64,000 nt of DNA from Agrypnia vestita (GCA_016648135.1 JADDOH010002105.1:32940-96939), one strand, 5' to 3'; positions 35,890 to 47,705 are shown, counted from the first letter of the stretch. Numbers and translations are program-made. Notes: generated by a model from the sequence alone, not told the origin.

Positions 35890-38180
35890 ATTGCGTAGTG
35901 GTATATTACATCGTGACGCTTTGATTTTTTATATGTGTATACATATTTGTTATTTTTGCTTTCTTCTTAAGTAATATAGGTTTAGTTTGCCTTCCGTACA
36001 AAATGCATTAGACGACCAGAGGCGAATTTGTAGAGACGTGAAATTCTTAATTTCGAGGGGACCCGTTTTCCAGAATGTCCTCGAATCACTGAGAAAGGGG
36101 ACGTGAAACAAGAAGCAATAGAGAACGCAAAAGGAAAAAATGTAATAAAAATATCCTGTGCCGCTATTCGTAGCGCATGATATGCAGACATGTGTCTTAC
36201 ACATCTACAACACATTTCTTATTTACAATTTATCACCATTGATTGGATTACCACCACATTCCCAGGATCGTTTTATGAGCGATTTCTGACATATTGGTCC
36301 TACTAAAGTTACTTACTTAGTATACTACTATATAGTAGAAAGGAGAGGTCATGCGAAAAATCCAATCACTGTTCCTCACCCACAAAACAAACTCTATTAG
36401 TATTTCAAGACAAAGATACATGTTTTATAAATAATACCAAGAAACATAAACGAAGTGTAGATAGTAGAAGTAGTCTAAAAGAACGGAAAGAGAGAAAAAG
36501 AAGAAACATATAAAGATTTATCGTCAATCATCAACTATCCTAATTTCGATTGTCCGTCCGTATCTTGCTGGAACTACAACAACAACACTAAATGAGACGC
36601 GGGCAGCCGAGTGTGACACGCCAATCAGCGCGCGGCTTAGGCTATGCAATTATTATGTCCCGTGATCATTAAAAGTGTACTATGTAATCGTGTTGTCTTC
36701 ATAATGTTTATAAAATATTTATACTTTGTACTCTAATATCACACTAGGATTATCTATCAGAGTCAATAAGGAACTTTTGACGTTTATTTAAAAATGGTGT
36801 GTTTATTAAAAAAAACAGACTACGCACAAATAGTTTCCAGGGCAAAGTTCCATCCATAGACAAGTGAATTTCAACAATGAATTTCAATGAATAAATGCAA
36901 TAGTCACTGATTTTATTGAATGACCTCAGTACGTAAAAACTGATTTTGAATCGCATTAAATTAATATTTTCTTCAATCAGCTGTTAACCGTTTAATAATG
37001 TAACTTATTGCGGTTCGCATAACCCAGTGTCAAGGACAGTTTTGCGGTTGTGGATTCATTTAGTTTCTGCGGTTCTCCATTGCTCCGAGCGAGCAGAACT
37101 GTGTTAAAAATCCCGCAGATTTGGTGTTTTAATTTGACGTAGTTCTACTGAAAGCGTCAAACCCATTGACGTATTTATAATATAGACACGTTATTCGCAT
37201 ACTAGCCGGCTTTCATATGTGGCAAATATCGCATTGAAAGAGACAAAAAATCTTCGGCACACTTATTTCGCAAATACTCTGCGTGTAGACAGAAAAATCA
37301 GGTAATTTGAAGTCACGGTGACAAAATAACATAATCAATCTTAAAATAGTGTACGATACTCTATTTCTTTTTTCCCGGGACTTTTTTTTGGTGTAGCGTC
37401 GCGTCCTATTACAAAGAAAGTCCGTTCGATAACGAATGCAAGTAAGGCAATTACCTTATTTTTGAGTTGCCAAGATTTCACGCTTGTAAGGTATCTACAG
37501 TTTATTATATCATTAGTCCAACCCACAAAATGCTAAAAATAAGTTTCATGCTGGTTTGACAGCTCAATACGATGCGCTGGAAATGTCCAAGCTCTAAGCG
37601 CTGTAGTTCTTTGTAAATTCAACATTTTTCTAACCCCATCACGGCCAACTCAAAAAAGTGGTTTGACTGTTTTCTGCGGCTTCAAATTTATAAATCCTTG
37701 GCATATAAAAATATTAGTTGAAAAATATCCATGTGGTATGGACGCATTATGCAACTTTTAAATTAATTGTAGAAAAAATCCAAGTGGTTTGAAAGTTTTC
37801 TACGCCTCAGGCAATACTGTTTGCTCCATGCTTTATTAAATTTATAGAATATAGAACCCACATAGAAACATTTTGAAAAAAAAAACATCAAAATAAAATA
37901 TTTTTGTGACATATTATTATGCTGTATTAATATTTGAATAATTTGGTAATGGTTGTGATAGAAATATAACGAGATATCGATCATGATAAAACAGTACTTC
38001 GCATACTTACCATACTTTTGTCAAAATCTTTTTTTTTTTTGTATCTGTCTTTAAAATGTGTTGATCTGGCGAAAGCTTGTATTTTAAAAACGATTATTAA
38101 TGTCTCTTATTCCATTAAACCAACTCCCCTTATTCTATATATTATGCAGTTTTTGCCTCTCCTGTAAAATTTGTATTGAA
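35890..38180. other. No gene recognised
   Basis: Nothing assignable. Frames of up to 84 codons on the minus strand at 35950-36215 overlap each other and look like chance. Confidence 0.55.
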
Positions 38181-38292
38181 TGGCTTACAGGTATTGTTTT
38201 ATCATGAGCGATATATTTTCTAATTTGATTTTTTTTTCAAAATATATGCTTACGTAAATGTCATGCTTCGATGTTCTCACGCCCCTGATTTA
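38180..38292. mobile_element. Repeat D fragment, right half
   Basis: atgagcgatatattttctaa, tttttcaaaatatatgctta and gatgttctcacgcccctgat match the right half of repeat D, with a 7-bp gap in the terminal motif. Confidence 0.6.
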
Positions 38293-38337
38293 GACATTTT
38301 GCAGAAAGAATCCTGCACGCGTCGGGCTAATTACTCA

Positions 38338-38562
38338 TATAGAATGATTCCAATTTGAAAAAACCATTGAAATTTCTAAAAATCCAAAATTATACTATAA
38401 TAATTATTTTTTTAACGAAAATTTGATAGATAAACGAGTTTGCTTGCAAAGTTTCAGCTCGATTGGATCACGGGAAAAGGGTTAAAAATCTATCCAAAAA
38501 TTTTTCGTCAGACAAGCAAACAGACGCTACGAGTTAAAAGAAAGGGAGTAAAAAACCATAAA
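38338..38562. repeat. Repeat C copy
   Basis: aaatccaaaattatactata, agtttcagctcgattggatc, acgggaaaagggttaaaaat and cgctacgagttaaaagaaag. It is colinear with the complement of 22930-23150. Confidence 0.7.
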
Positions 38563-39634
38563 ATATATCTATAATTAGCCCTATGCAATAATGATTTATA
38601 TATCGACGTAAGTATTTGTTTTTTTTAAGATTCAAATTTTTACAAGCCATTTTTTAAATTCCACGTTTTGTTGGGTTTGACTCTTTCAGTCACTACAAAA
38701 CTGTATCCAATTTGTGTGCGGCGCACGGTTCTAATTTCTAATTCGGTCCTGCCGTCGGAAGTGGCGGGAGAGGGGTCAACGGTTACCGACCAACTGGCGG
38801 GTTATTTATGAACGGGCGAACCTCAGGCCGAATGCGGTTCCACTGGGGACGTTCAGCGTCTAATAACGCCGCCGTTTAAGACGACCTCGTCCACCGGTTG
38901 ATTGACACCGCCTGCGATGATTGAGCGAACCACGTGGGCGGCTCCACGACAAAAAACCAACGGACATTTGGACCACGACAAAAGATCCTCGGTACTTCAG
39001 ATTCAACGCCATAACGACCATAAACAAAATTACTTTTTTTTTTAATCGGTGCGTTAAATGCGCGCGCATAGTGCAACGAATATTTTCACACTATGAAGTC
39101 ATGACTCACCAATCGAAAGGTATGATGGCGATGGGTTTTCCGAATGATAGACCAATAGAAATTCATATACATGACGTCAAGTTGTCTAAAATGGTGTTAT
39201 GAAAATTGCATATCCTCGGGCGCTATTATTGTTACAAAATCACTCGCGCATTATTTCAAACTATGTTGCAACGCAAGGTATACAACACTTGGTTTTTTTA
39301 TGTGTGCCAAAGAATTATAACTTCTAACAGCTTTAAATAAATTAATGGATTGATCTTCTTATTTTTGTGCTCTGTCCGTTCAACGGACGTTGGCTACTAG
39401 GCTGGCTATGAGAATTTTATTTACTCCAGCTCTCTGAATTTTCAGCCATCATGTTCTCCTTCTTCCAGGGCCCCGAAAATCTTTCCCTGCATTATGAGAT
39501 GCAAGATGAATTGATAATGGTGACGAAATCATTGAATGTACTCTTACGCAAATTCTTAAAAAAGTAGCCGATCAAATCAATGGATGAAAATATTGACTGT
39601 GACAATAATAAGAATTCGCGAAAGTTTGTATGTG
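38563..39634. other. No gene recognised; GC-richer at 38690-38960
   Basis: 38690-38960 is of balanced composition (gccgtcggaagtggcgggag, ccaccggttgattgacaccg) with no repeat match. It could be a regulatory block or old exon. Confidence 0.4.
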
Positions 39635-39900
39635 GAGTATAAAAGCAAAGGCAGCAATATCCAAAAAGAAATTGAATGCAGTCATCGAGGATTACTAATT
39701 TACAATGTACTGAATTCGAGATTTTATAGGAAACATATCCTATAAATTTATAAGAAACATGATTTTGGAAGGGATAGATACTAGATACATAAAACCTAGA
39801 ATTCAGTACATTTTAAATTAGTAATGATTGGTGACTGCATTCAAAATATGTATTAATTTTTTTGGATGATGTTGCCTTGCTTTTATACCCTACATACGTG
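39635..39900. mobile_element. Repeat B MITE, about 265 bp
   Basis: Left end gtggagtataaaagcaaagg. Right end ttgccttgcttttataccct. Inside are two inverted halves around aaattcagtacattttaaat-type sequence (gtactgaattcgagatttta left, ctagaattcagtacatttta right). Confidence 0.82.
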
Positions 39901-40871
39901 ATAATTTCGTCTATTGATTTGATATATTTAATTATTTCATCACAATTATCAATTCATTAATTAATTTAAAGCTCTTTCGTAAAGAGTTATTTTAAATTTT
40001 TTCCGGTGTTTTTTTCTGTCGTGAATCTTTTGTCGTTGGACCAAATGTGAGTAGACTTTTTGTCATATCACGGGAAAAGGGGACTACTTCGAAGCGATTT
40101 AAATTATTGTTACTTAAAAACACAAAAGAATGGTTATTTGACAAAATAGTTGTTTCCGTTTTTTTTCGTATTTTTGTTAGGTTTTTTTATTATTAGGTAA
40201 ATATTCTAATAATATTCATAAATAAATAATAATTCATTTATAGTCGATTACAACAGTGTAAATATTCTGTTGTACAATTATTTTACAACTATGTTTATTT
40301 GTTCAGCTTTGTACGACATTCCTTATTTCTTTTATTGTCAATTCAAAGCGATCAAAACAATGCTTTTAAAATTGAAATTTGATTATTAACGTTAAATTTA
40401 AAATGAAAATATAAACATGTTCTCTTTTCCAAGCCAATTTTTTACCACACCTCTTCTCTAAGGGACGTGTTCTTCACCCTGGCCACTATTTTGTATTCAC
40501 CGTACATTGCCTTGCTGCGTGTCACACGGTGTGTTAATGCGTTTCTGGCGTGTCAATCGTTCAGCTAATGAAATATTTGCGAACGTCAATACGATACGGT
40601 AAGATGCGTGTTCGTCGTTTTCTTTCTCAAAACGTCGTTTCTCGAGGTAAGTGCACTTCCTGGATTCTTTCATTTCATTCTCGAATACCCGGGGGAGCGT
40701 TCAAAAAAATTATTTAATATTAAAAAAAAAAAATTACGCATCAGTTAGAGTTGGAAGGAAAATTATGAGAATAAATATTTTGAAAATTTTAAAAATATAT
40801 ATAGACTGGAATTTTTGGTGGGCACTAATATTTTTTAACATTTTTTGAAAATGAAATAATAAATAAATAAG
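39901..40871. other. No gene recognised
   Basis: AT-rich. 40440-40640 is more mixed but has no frame over 65 codons. Confidence 0.55.
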
Positions 40872-41035
40872 TGTAGGTGTAGTGGTTACGATTCGCCTAG
40901 TGATTCCGTTGTCGGTAGTTCGAGCCCCACTTTAGGACACCAGATAGTTAATTCTATTTTCATAGCACATTTTTGGCTTTGGTTAAAAATAGTAGGAGTA
41001 TTATTGCGACGCTTATTCCGTGACAGCATCTCTAT
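40872..41035 (+). mobile_element. tRNA-derived SINE, family 1 (divergent)
   Basis: Plus-strand head gtgtaggtgtagtggttacg, B-box-like gtagttcgagcccc, then body ttctattttcatagcaca and the shared 3' end gcgacgcttattccgtgac ... catctctattttttt. It is the only copy of the family in plus orientation. Confidence 0.75.
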
Positions 41036-41065
41036 TTTTTTAAAGTTCTATTTACAAGATATATG

Positions 41066-41655
41066 AGGGGTATAAAGCAAAGGCAGCAGTATCCAAAAAA
41101 ATAAAAATAAATATTTTGAGTGCAGTCACAGAGGGTTACTAATTTAGAATGTACTGAATTCGATATATTATAGGAAATATGGCTCTATCCCTTCCAAAAT
41201 TAAATTTCTAAATTACTATTTAAAGCAAAGCCAGCAATGTCCTCGTTGTATAAAAAGCAATGTTAGCAATATCTACTTTAACCAATCAACCTTTAATTAT
41301 GTGTCGCGTAACAAAATAGCCGCTTCATAGTAAAGTGAGAGTTGACGTCGATTTTAGACTGAAACATCCATAGCAAAGACTGCAAAATCCAATTATGCAA
41401 ATAGCAAAAGCAGCAATGTCCACTATTTGGTACACAGCAATATCCATATTTAAACACTTATTTAGGTATATATATAAAAGGAAAACTGAGGTTGCAATTG
41501 TTTCTAAAAAACGTGTTTCCAGTAAAATGTAGGTTTCATTGATTCCAGAGAAATTTCCTTGAGTAGTGACAAGTTTTTAGAAATTTTTCAGAAATAATTA
41601 TATATTAATAAATAATAATAGTGGGATATTGCTGCCTTTGCTTTCATAGGCCTCA
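41066..41655. mobile_element. Repeat B, long form (about 590 bp)
   Basis: Left end ggggtataaagcaaaggcag, right end gatattgctgcctttgcttt. The internal part, absent from the short forms, matches the complement of 23485-23935, including several scattered copies of the end motif 'agcaaagncagcaatgtcc'. No open reading frame. Confidence 0.8.
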
Positions 41656-41854
41656 TTTTATTTAAGTCTCAATTTTTTTTCGTATTCTTAAAAGGACCCT
41701 GGGGTGAAATTAGTATTACGGTACCTAGGGTTTGTATCCCGGTAACAATTTTTTATGCATACCTTTCTAATTTGTTTTACACATCATAACGTGTCTTCAT
41801 TAAAAAACAGTGAAAATTGAGTCTTTTTCATTGTTGCAAGGCCAACATTGCCAA

Positions 41855-42012
41855 AGTGGTACTTGGTCAAGCGGTGCACGACGCAGTTCAGCCCGCCTGG
41901 TGAGGGTAGGCGCGGCGCGTGGCGGGGCCAGGCAGCCCACCCCGGCGGGCCCCTGAGCGCGCCGCCGAGGGATCCGCCCCCCGAGCGGCGTCAGGGTGGG
42001 GTCCATGACGCC
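41855..42012. other. GC-rich block next to the TTAGG repeats
   Basis: gtgagggtaggcgcggcgcg, ccaccccggcgggcccctga and gaggcggatcc-like sequence. A 68-codon minus-strand frame crosses it without recognisable similarity. It could be the remains of a GC-rich retroelement. Confidence 0.3.
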
Positions 42013-42016
42013 TAGA

Positions 42017-42058
42017 TTAGGTTAGGTTAGGTTAGGTTGCTGGGAGGAGTTAGGTTAG
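42017..42058 (+). repeat. Interstitial TTAGG repeat
   Basis: Four perfect TTAGG units (42017-42036), a 13-bp break, then one further unit plus TTAG (42050-42058). TTAGG is the ancestral insect telomere repeat. Confidence 0.85.
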
Positions 42059-42362
42059 CTGGTTGCAGAGGAGCTGTAAGGAGAGATCAGTTTATCCCGT
42101 CTGGATTTGATCACCTGAAGTTTTATGATTTTTTAAAAATATTTATTTACTAGAGACACTAACAGACCCTTAAGCGCCCTTGAGGTTAGTATTCGCGAAA
42201 ACGGCGCTGTATAAATTATCTAAATATTAACAGGATAATAGGTAGGTACATGATACTCTAATAATAAAACATTATAAATGAAGACTATGCCCATTATCCC
42301 AATTACAAGTGTCTTCGGCACGCTTTAGTAACATGTATTTTTACATTTATGTATATTATATA

Positions 42363-43647
42363 TTAGGTCCTTACATATGAAATTGGCGTTTTGCCGTACT
42401 GGCAAATTTGATCTCAAATATCTTCTCTTTGGTTAGGAATTCTAAATCCAAATTTATACAGCTATTTACTCATGTATTTGTGTTTTGAAAATTATAATTC
42501 ATTTGTTTTTTCGTCAATTATTTTTTTCTTTGCGTCACTTTGTTTACAAAATGAAAAACTTGAAATATCGCGTTATTTACGAGTACGAGTTCTACCGTGG
42601 CACCAGTGCTGCAGAAACGGCTCGAAGGATTAATGATGTGTATGGCGACGGTGCCGCAAAAGAAAACACAGTGCGTTTTTGGTTCCAACGTTTTCGTTCT
42701 GGAAATTTCGACCTGCAGAACAAGCCCCGTAGACGGCCGGAGACCAAAGTTGATAATGAAGAATTGAAGGCTATTGTGGAAGCGGATCCATCGCAAACCA
42801 CATCCGAGTTATCTGCAGGCTGCGGTGTTAGTGATAAAACTATTTTAATCCACTTGAAGCAAATTGGTAAGGTGAAAAAGCTTGAAAGGTGGGTACTTCA
42901 CGAATTGAGTGAAGCAAATCAACAAACGCGCGTTGACTGCTGCGTTGCATTACTCAACCGGCACAATAATGAAGGGATTTTAAATCGAATCATTACCTGT
43001 GATGAAAAGTGGATCCTGTACGATAATCGGAAGCGCTCATCGCAATGGCTGAACCCTGCCGAACCAGCCAAACCATGCCCAAGCGAAAATTGACTCCAAA
43101 AAAGTTACTTGTGAGCGTTTGGTGGACTAGTGCTGGTGTCGTTCACTACAGCTTTCTTAAATCTGGCCAGACGATTACGGCAGATGTCTATTGTCAGCAA
43201 CTGCAAACCATGATGGAAAAGCTAGCTGCTAAACAACCGAGGCTGGTTAATCGCTCTAGGCCACTGCTGCTTCATGATAACGCTAGACCACACACTGCAC
43301 AACAGACGGCTACCAAATTAGAGGAGCTTCAATTGGAATGTCTAAGACATCCACCGTACTCTCCGGACCTTGCCCCAACAGATTACCATTTTTTTCGAAA
43401 TTTGGATAACTTCTTGCAAAGGAAAAAATTCAACTCCGATGGGGCAGTCCAAACCGCCTTCAAAGATTTTATTGATTCCCGTCCGAATGGTTTTTTTAGT
43501 AAAGGGATCGATGAACTACCTATGAGATGGCAAAAGTGCATAGATAGCAATGGTACATACTTTGATTAAATAAATATATTATAATAAAAAAAAATCGGCT
43601 TTATGTTCCTCCCATACTAAACGCCAATTTCATATATAAGGACCTAA
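42363..43647 (+). mobile_element. Full-length mariner transposon (cecropia-like)
   Basis: This 1285-bp element is bounded by TA at 42361-42362 and TA at 43648-43649, the mariner target duplication. The terminal inverted repeats are about 28 bp, start ttaggtccttacatatgaaa at the left, and differ at one position (c/t) at the right. Inside is one transposase gene in two reading frames. Size, TIR start and TA duplication are all classic for the mariner family of Tc1/mariner elements. The intact ends mean it could in principle be mobilised in trans (inference). Confidence 0.96.
42551..43569 (+). pseudogene. Mariner transposase, D,D34D, broken by one frameshift
   Basis: A DNA transposase that would cut and paste the surrounding element. 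The natural start is the ATG at 42551 (MKNLKYRVIYEYEFYRG), although the frame is open further upstream. The N-terminal helix-turn-helix region (about residues 1-110), linker motif WVLHEL (usual form WVPHEL) and catalytic block ITCDEKW (first Asp codon at 43001) are in one frame, which stops at 43093. The C-terminal part is in the next frame and holds LLLHDNARPH (second Asp at 43276) and YSPDLAPTDYHFF (third Asp at 43381). The last two Asp are 34 residues apart, the mariner signature. It ends GTYFD at 43569. About 340 codons is normal length. The frame changes near 43075-43090, equivalent to loss of one base. Sequence is closest in style to the cecropia/Hsmar1 group. Confidence 0.93.
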
Positions 43648-43649
43648 TA

Positions 43650-44512
43650 TTAAGTGTTTGTATGTAGTGCGATCATATAAGAATATGTAAATAAATAATT
43701 GATTTAATAGATCTGTTTAGATCATCGTTTAGAAAATGGATGTTGTGTATGAGTGAATTTTTGAACGATGATAAGGTATCTACAAGAATATCAGCATCAA
43801 TGTTAGGATCAGCTGTTGTCATGATGTTGATAATACTCTATTTAACTTAATGAATTAAAATATAGATCAAAACTATTAAACCAGTGAAATTATTTTTGAA
43901 ATCTGTCGATAAATGACCGAGAAATAGATTATTTAAGTTGACTTTTTTTAGCGAGGGACGACTGTGGCCTTTGCCGGCTGTGACGTTATTTGACCCAGTC
44001 GAGATCGCCGCACCACAGGTACTAAGCGAACACGAGCCGCCTCGGCTAGGTCAAGTGACGTCACACGCTGGGCCGTCGCATGAAACGAAATTATTTTTGC
44101 AGCGCAACTTTAAAGTCCCGTAACTTTTTCATTTGTAGAGATTCTTTGACACTTTTGTTTCATTTTATTAAAATTTTTATCATTGATCTATAAAAAAAGG
44201 AAACTTTTTCATCATGAATGACTCGTTCTCGTGCGACCGATGTCGACTTTTGGGGTCTGTCGTGTTTTTCGGTGTGACAGAACCATTGACTAAGTTATTT
44301 TTAACGATTTTATTTAAAAAAAAAAACAACACACATAATGATTGTTTTAAAAAAATACAATATATATTTGTTACATTTTTTTGCCTCTTTTTTTTTTAAA
44401 TCTGTTAACTTTCTTCACCCACGTTGTATTCGTTTCTAAAACGCTGTGTTCTTTTTTATATATTTTATTGTACAACTAGCTATAACCCGTTAAAAATAAC
44501 CTACAGTTAGTA
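43650..44512. other. No gene recognised
   Basis: 43940-44110 is GC-richer. Short frames are unrecognised. A SINE family-3 end fragment (actagctataacccgttaaa) is at 44475. Confidence 0.5.
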
Positions 44513-45105
44513 TATATTTCGGCCGCGAGTTAAGGCAATATTGTATTCGGCCGTTTGTAGAATTTAGTAGAAGATCAACATTGCATTCGGCCGCTGGCAC
44601 ATTACTTTCTTACTAAAATTTGAAGATCAACGTTGTATTCGGCCGCTTGTACGTTACTTTCTCATTAGAATTTGAAGATCAACATTGTATTCGACCGCTT
44701 GTAGAAAGCCGCCTCTACACTACTAGCAAAGTCGGCCGAAGTGAAGCGAATACGATAGTGTAGAGGAGTACTTCGTGCTACTTCGGCTCGCCGCGGACGA
44801 CTTCCGAAAGTTGTCGGTTTTTGGGCCGAGTCAAAGGAATCGAAGTGACCCGAAGTTCGTTCGAAGTACTATTCTATCGGGCAACCGAGTTCCTCGCAAT
44901 GTAGACACTTACTTCAGGTTACTTCGGACTTCGGCCGATTTTCCTAGTAGTGTAGAGGCGGCTGAAGAATTTAGTAGAAGATCAACATTGCATTCGGCCG
45001 CTGGCACATTACTTTCTCACTAGAATTTGAAGATCTACATTGTATTCGGCCGTTGGTACGTTACTTTCTTACCAGAATTTAGTTGAAGATCAACATTGCA
45101 TCGGG
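44513..45105 (+). repeat. 52-bp minisatellite, about seven units, split by a MITE
   Basis: Units read cggccgctggcacattactt, tcttactaaaatttgaagat, caacgttgtatt, with variants (one 40-bp unit, one 55-bp). Three to four units lie left of the MITE (to 44706) and about three right of it (from 44964). After the last unit the sequence becomes a GC-rich island. Confidence 0.88.
44707..44963. mobile_element. 257-bp MITE inside a minisatellite
   Basis: Terminal inverted repeats agccgcctctacactacta (19 bp perfect, then similar: gcaaagtcggccgaagt / gaaaatcggccgaagt). Flanked by gaa on both sides, a possible 3-bp target duplication as in PIF/Harbinger elements. It is GC-rich compared with its surroundings and has no coding region. 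It splits one unit of the 52-bp minisatellite. Confidence 0.85.
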
Positions 45106-45620
45106 CCGCCGCGGCCCGTCCCGTTAGTAGTGTGGACACACGAGTTGCAACAGACATTCGCGAGTGTGCGCGCGGATTGTTGCATTCGCGAATACACACA
45201 CACAAACACATAAGAAATAATTCTTTTTGCGTGCACTCCGCTCACTCACACGCGCGCGCGATTACCCGTGTGCATGTGATTTTTTGCATCGGTGTTATTT
45301 GTTCTCAAGTTCAGGGTCGCTCGCTTGTCTGCTGGAATTTTTTATCATAAATTATCGCTGGTCTCTCTGTGGAGGGGATGCGGGCGGGCCGGCCGGGGGG
45401 CTGAGGTGCTATCCGGGGGGCGGGGGGCCCAAATTCCGACAGACTTTTAACGCGCGTTTGGATTGGTATTTAAATAATTATACCGCGGCGTGGAGGATTT
45501 TTGACACAAATAATGCGATACCCGCTGATGGAATCGAATGTCGTCGCAACATTTTTATTTTGAACCCTTTCGTTGCGAATGAATCAAGATTGAAGGCGGC
45601 GAACTGGATTGTACGTGGAC
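45100..45620. promoter_or_regulatory. GC-rich island after the minisatellite
   Basis: CpG-rich stretches (gggccgccgcggcccgtccc, gggcgggccggccggggggc) with (CA)n tracts near 45190. Open frames here (45096-45350, 45227-45721) carry no recognisable domain. Role unknown. Confidence 0.35.
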
Positions 45621-45624
45621 CAAA

Positions 45625-45912
45625 AGTATCAAATATAATAATCTCTTCATCTGTCCGTCCGTCTGTCTATCCGTCCGTTACTTCGTGTAACGTCCGTAAT
45701 TTCGTTAGAACTCACGGCTAAAAAGTAACAAATTAAACCGCCGGAGATGGGGCTTGAATCCCGGATCAGTAAACTCGAACCGGCCGCTCAACGCATGTTG
45801 CTACCGCCACCTCTCCGTGGATCGCCAAAAATATACTATAAATATACATATACTAGGGCATAGCAAAGACGTGAATGTTCCGTCATTTTTTGACGGGTTA
45901 CAGCTAGTTTAT
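45625..45912 (-). mobile_element. tRNA-derived SINE, family 3
   Basis: The minus-strand copy is nearly complete: the GTCC/GTCT tail near 45650, ttactcgtgtaacgtccg-type body, B-box region cggggcttgaatcccgg-like at 45750, head near 45800 and the end tgacgggttacagctagttt at 45912. Confidence 0.85.
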
Positions 45913-47111
45913 AATAAATTCATGCGAAGTCGAAACTGTAGACGCAAAAAAAGGCGCGTGCAGACAGTACACATATTTTTTTTGAAAGAAAAAGGAAACT
46001 AGATAATTAGATTAGGAATTAGAAATCTGACAGAATATTATGTGTTAATATGATAATAATTGTGAATAGGAATATTTACAGATACTTAAAGGGCTTTTCA
46101 TAGCAATTATATTATTTAAAAATATCATAGTAATCACAGTTTTTTTAGTTGATTTTTTTTATTTTTTCATTTATTTTAGTAAACGATCGTAAGTACCCAA
46201 AAATTTTATGAAAACAAGCGTTCTTTTGTAAACTTCGTCAAATTTATGATCCGCGTAATCGGCTAAGGACCGGTTGTATCAATTTGGTTTATTTACTAAT
46301 AAATACTTTGTTTAATTGAATATCGTTGTTATTGAAAAACCATTTTGTTAATTTTTATTAATTTCTTAGAAATTCAATTTAAGGTGATCCACTTTGTAAA
46401 AAGGGTTGAAACAAACACTAATATTTTTTTTTTTTAAATTGTAAGTAAACAAACTGACAGAATTTGCAATAATCTTAATAAATTTAAAAGATAATCGTTT
46501 ACTTTGCAATATTATTGCAAAAAAACGACATCTCAAGTCTATACAGTCACATTAGTTTTTAAAACATCGTATGTTTAGTAATTTATTAATTGATTAAATA
46601 ATATAGTTTGTGTCATTTTAAAAAGATATCCGTATTCAAAATACACCGAACCTGGTGAATAAATGTTAATGATTGATGTCTTTCCGTACAAAAATGTGAT
46701 AAAAAACGCAAGAGAAGATGATATGAGAAAAAATTGTGAATTTGTGCAGATTACTTCTAAGCCTGTGTAGATACACTGAATAGAATATTTCATGTTTAAA
46801 AACAGACCAACAACAGCACTCGATATTTTAAATTTATATATTTATGTTTAATCTGTCGTAACCAATTTAACTGTCCGTCCCTCTTTAATAAATTGCCATG
46901 AACGAGCTTCCCGATCACACCTCTTCAGTATCCAACAAGTAGAACTAATTCTGGCCCGCGCTCTCCCGTACTGAGAATGGACCGACCCCGCGATGATCGG
47001 TTCACTGACATTTAAATTTTACACATATTAATTTTGTCTGGCTATCAGTAATAAACTAAACCAAATAATCAATAATCCACGATTCGAGACTCTCGAATCA
47101 TTAATCAACAC
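45913..47111. other. No gene recognised
   Basis: AT-rich, no frame over 72 codons, no repeat recurring in the window. Confidence 0.6.
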
Positions 47112-47700
47112 ATATTATAGACGTCTCACAGAGGTGAAGTTACATTTTTATATAGGAAAGAAGATATGGAATTCTTTTTGGGTGCGGCTGGCTTAACACA
47201 ACTTTACACAATGTAACAATTCACCAATAATTCCTCAATTCCTTTACACAATGTAATGACTACCACGTCTATCACTTGTTTTGGTAGTTGTATACAGTTG
47301 CCGGCAAACTTCTTGAAATTTTTTGGCGTAGTGGGGGAATGCGCAGAAGACAAAATTTGGGTCTCTTTGGTGAAATGGTACATGCGCAAACTTCCCCCCA
47401 CTACGTCGTAAAATTTCAAGATGTTTGCCGGCTACTGTACATGTGTTTAACTTGCACTCCTTGTTTCGTATGTGAGTTGTATTTTTACTACCGCCACCTG
47501 CAGTCGAAAACTTTGTCATTCCCTTAATCCAATACAGATGTCACTATTGCTAATGAGATACATATCTATATTTTGTTTGGAGTTTTTAAAGCTATACTTA
47601 TCCTTTATATGTGTATATGGGATTCTTACGAATTATAATTAATACACTAGAATACTCCTGAAAATTATTTCAATTTTTGAACTCCTTTTTAGATACATTT
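47112..47700 (+). repeat. Repeat A copy carrying a nested MITE
   Basis: tagacgtctcacagaggtga at the left, gtatgtgagttgtattttta and aatacactagaatactcctg at the right, colinear with 2690-3090. It is interrupted at 47295-47437 by a TA-flanked palindromic MITE. Confidence 0.8.
47295..47437. mobile_element. 143-bp palindromic MITE (Tc1/mariner-like) nested in repeat A
   Basis: Flanked by TA on both sides (47293-47294, 47438-47439). Ends cagttgccggcaaacttctt and the complement of atgtttgccggctactg. The arms pair over about 54 bp of each half. It interrupts a repeat-A copy, whose sequence resumes at ttaacttgcactccttgttt exactly as in the uninterrupted copy at 2890. Confidence 0.9.
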
Positions 47701-47705
47701 TTTTA

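Noticed and set aside
36020..36060. Short resemblance to 18S rRNA (gtgaaattctta)
   Set aside because: Only about 11 bases match a common rRNA word and the flanks do not align.
42485..42550. Upstream extension of the mariner reading frame
   Set aside because: The open frame starts 22 codons before the ATG at 42551, but the extra residues are unlike mariner transposases and the usual start is at 42551.
45227..45721. 164-codon frame running through a GC island into a SINE
   Set aside because: Its 3' part is simply the complement of the SINE family-3 tail. No protein features.
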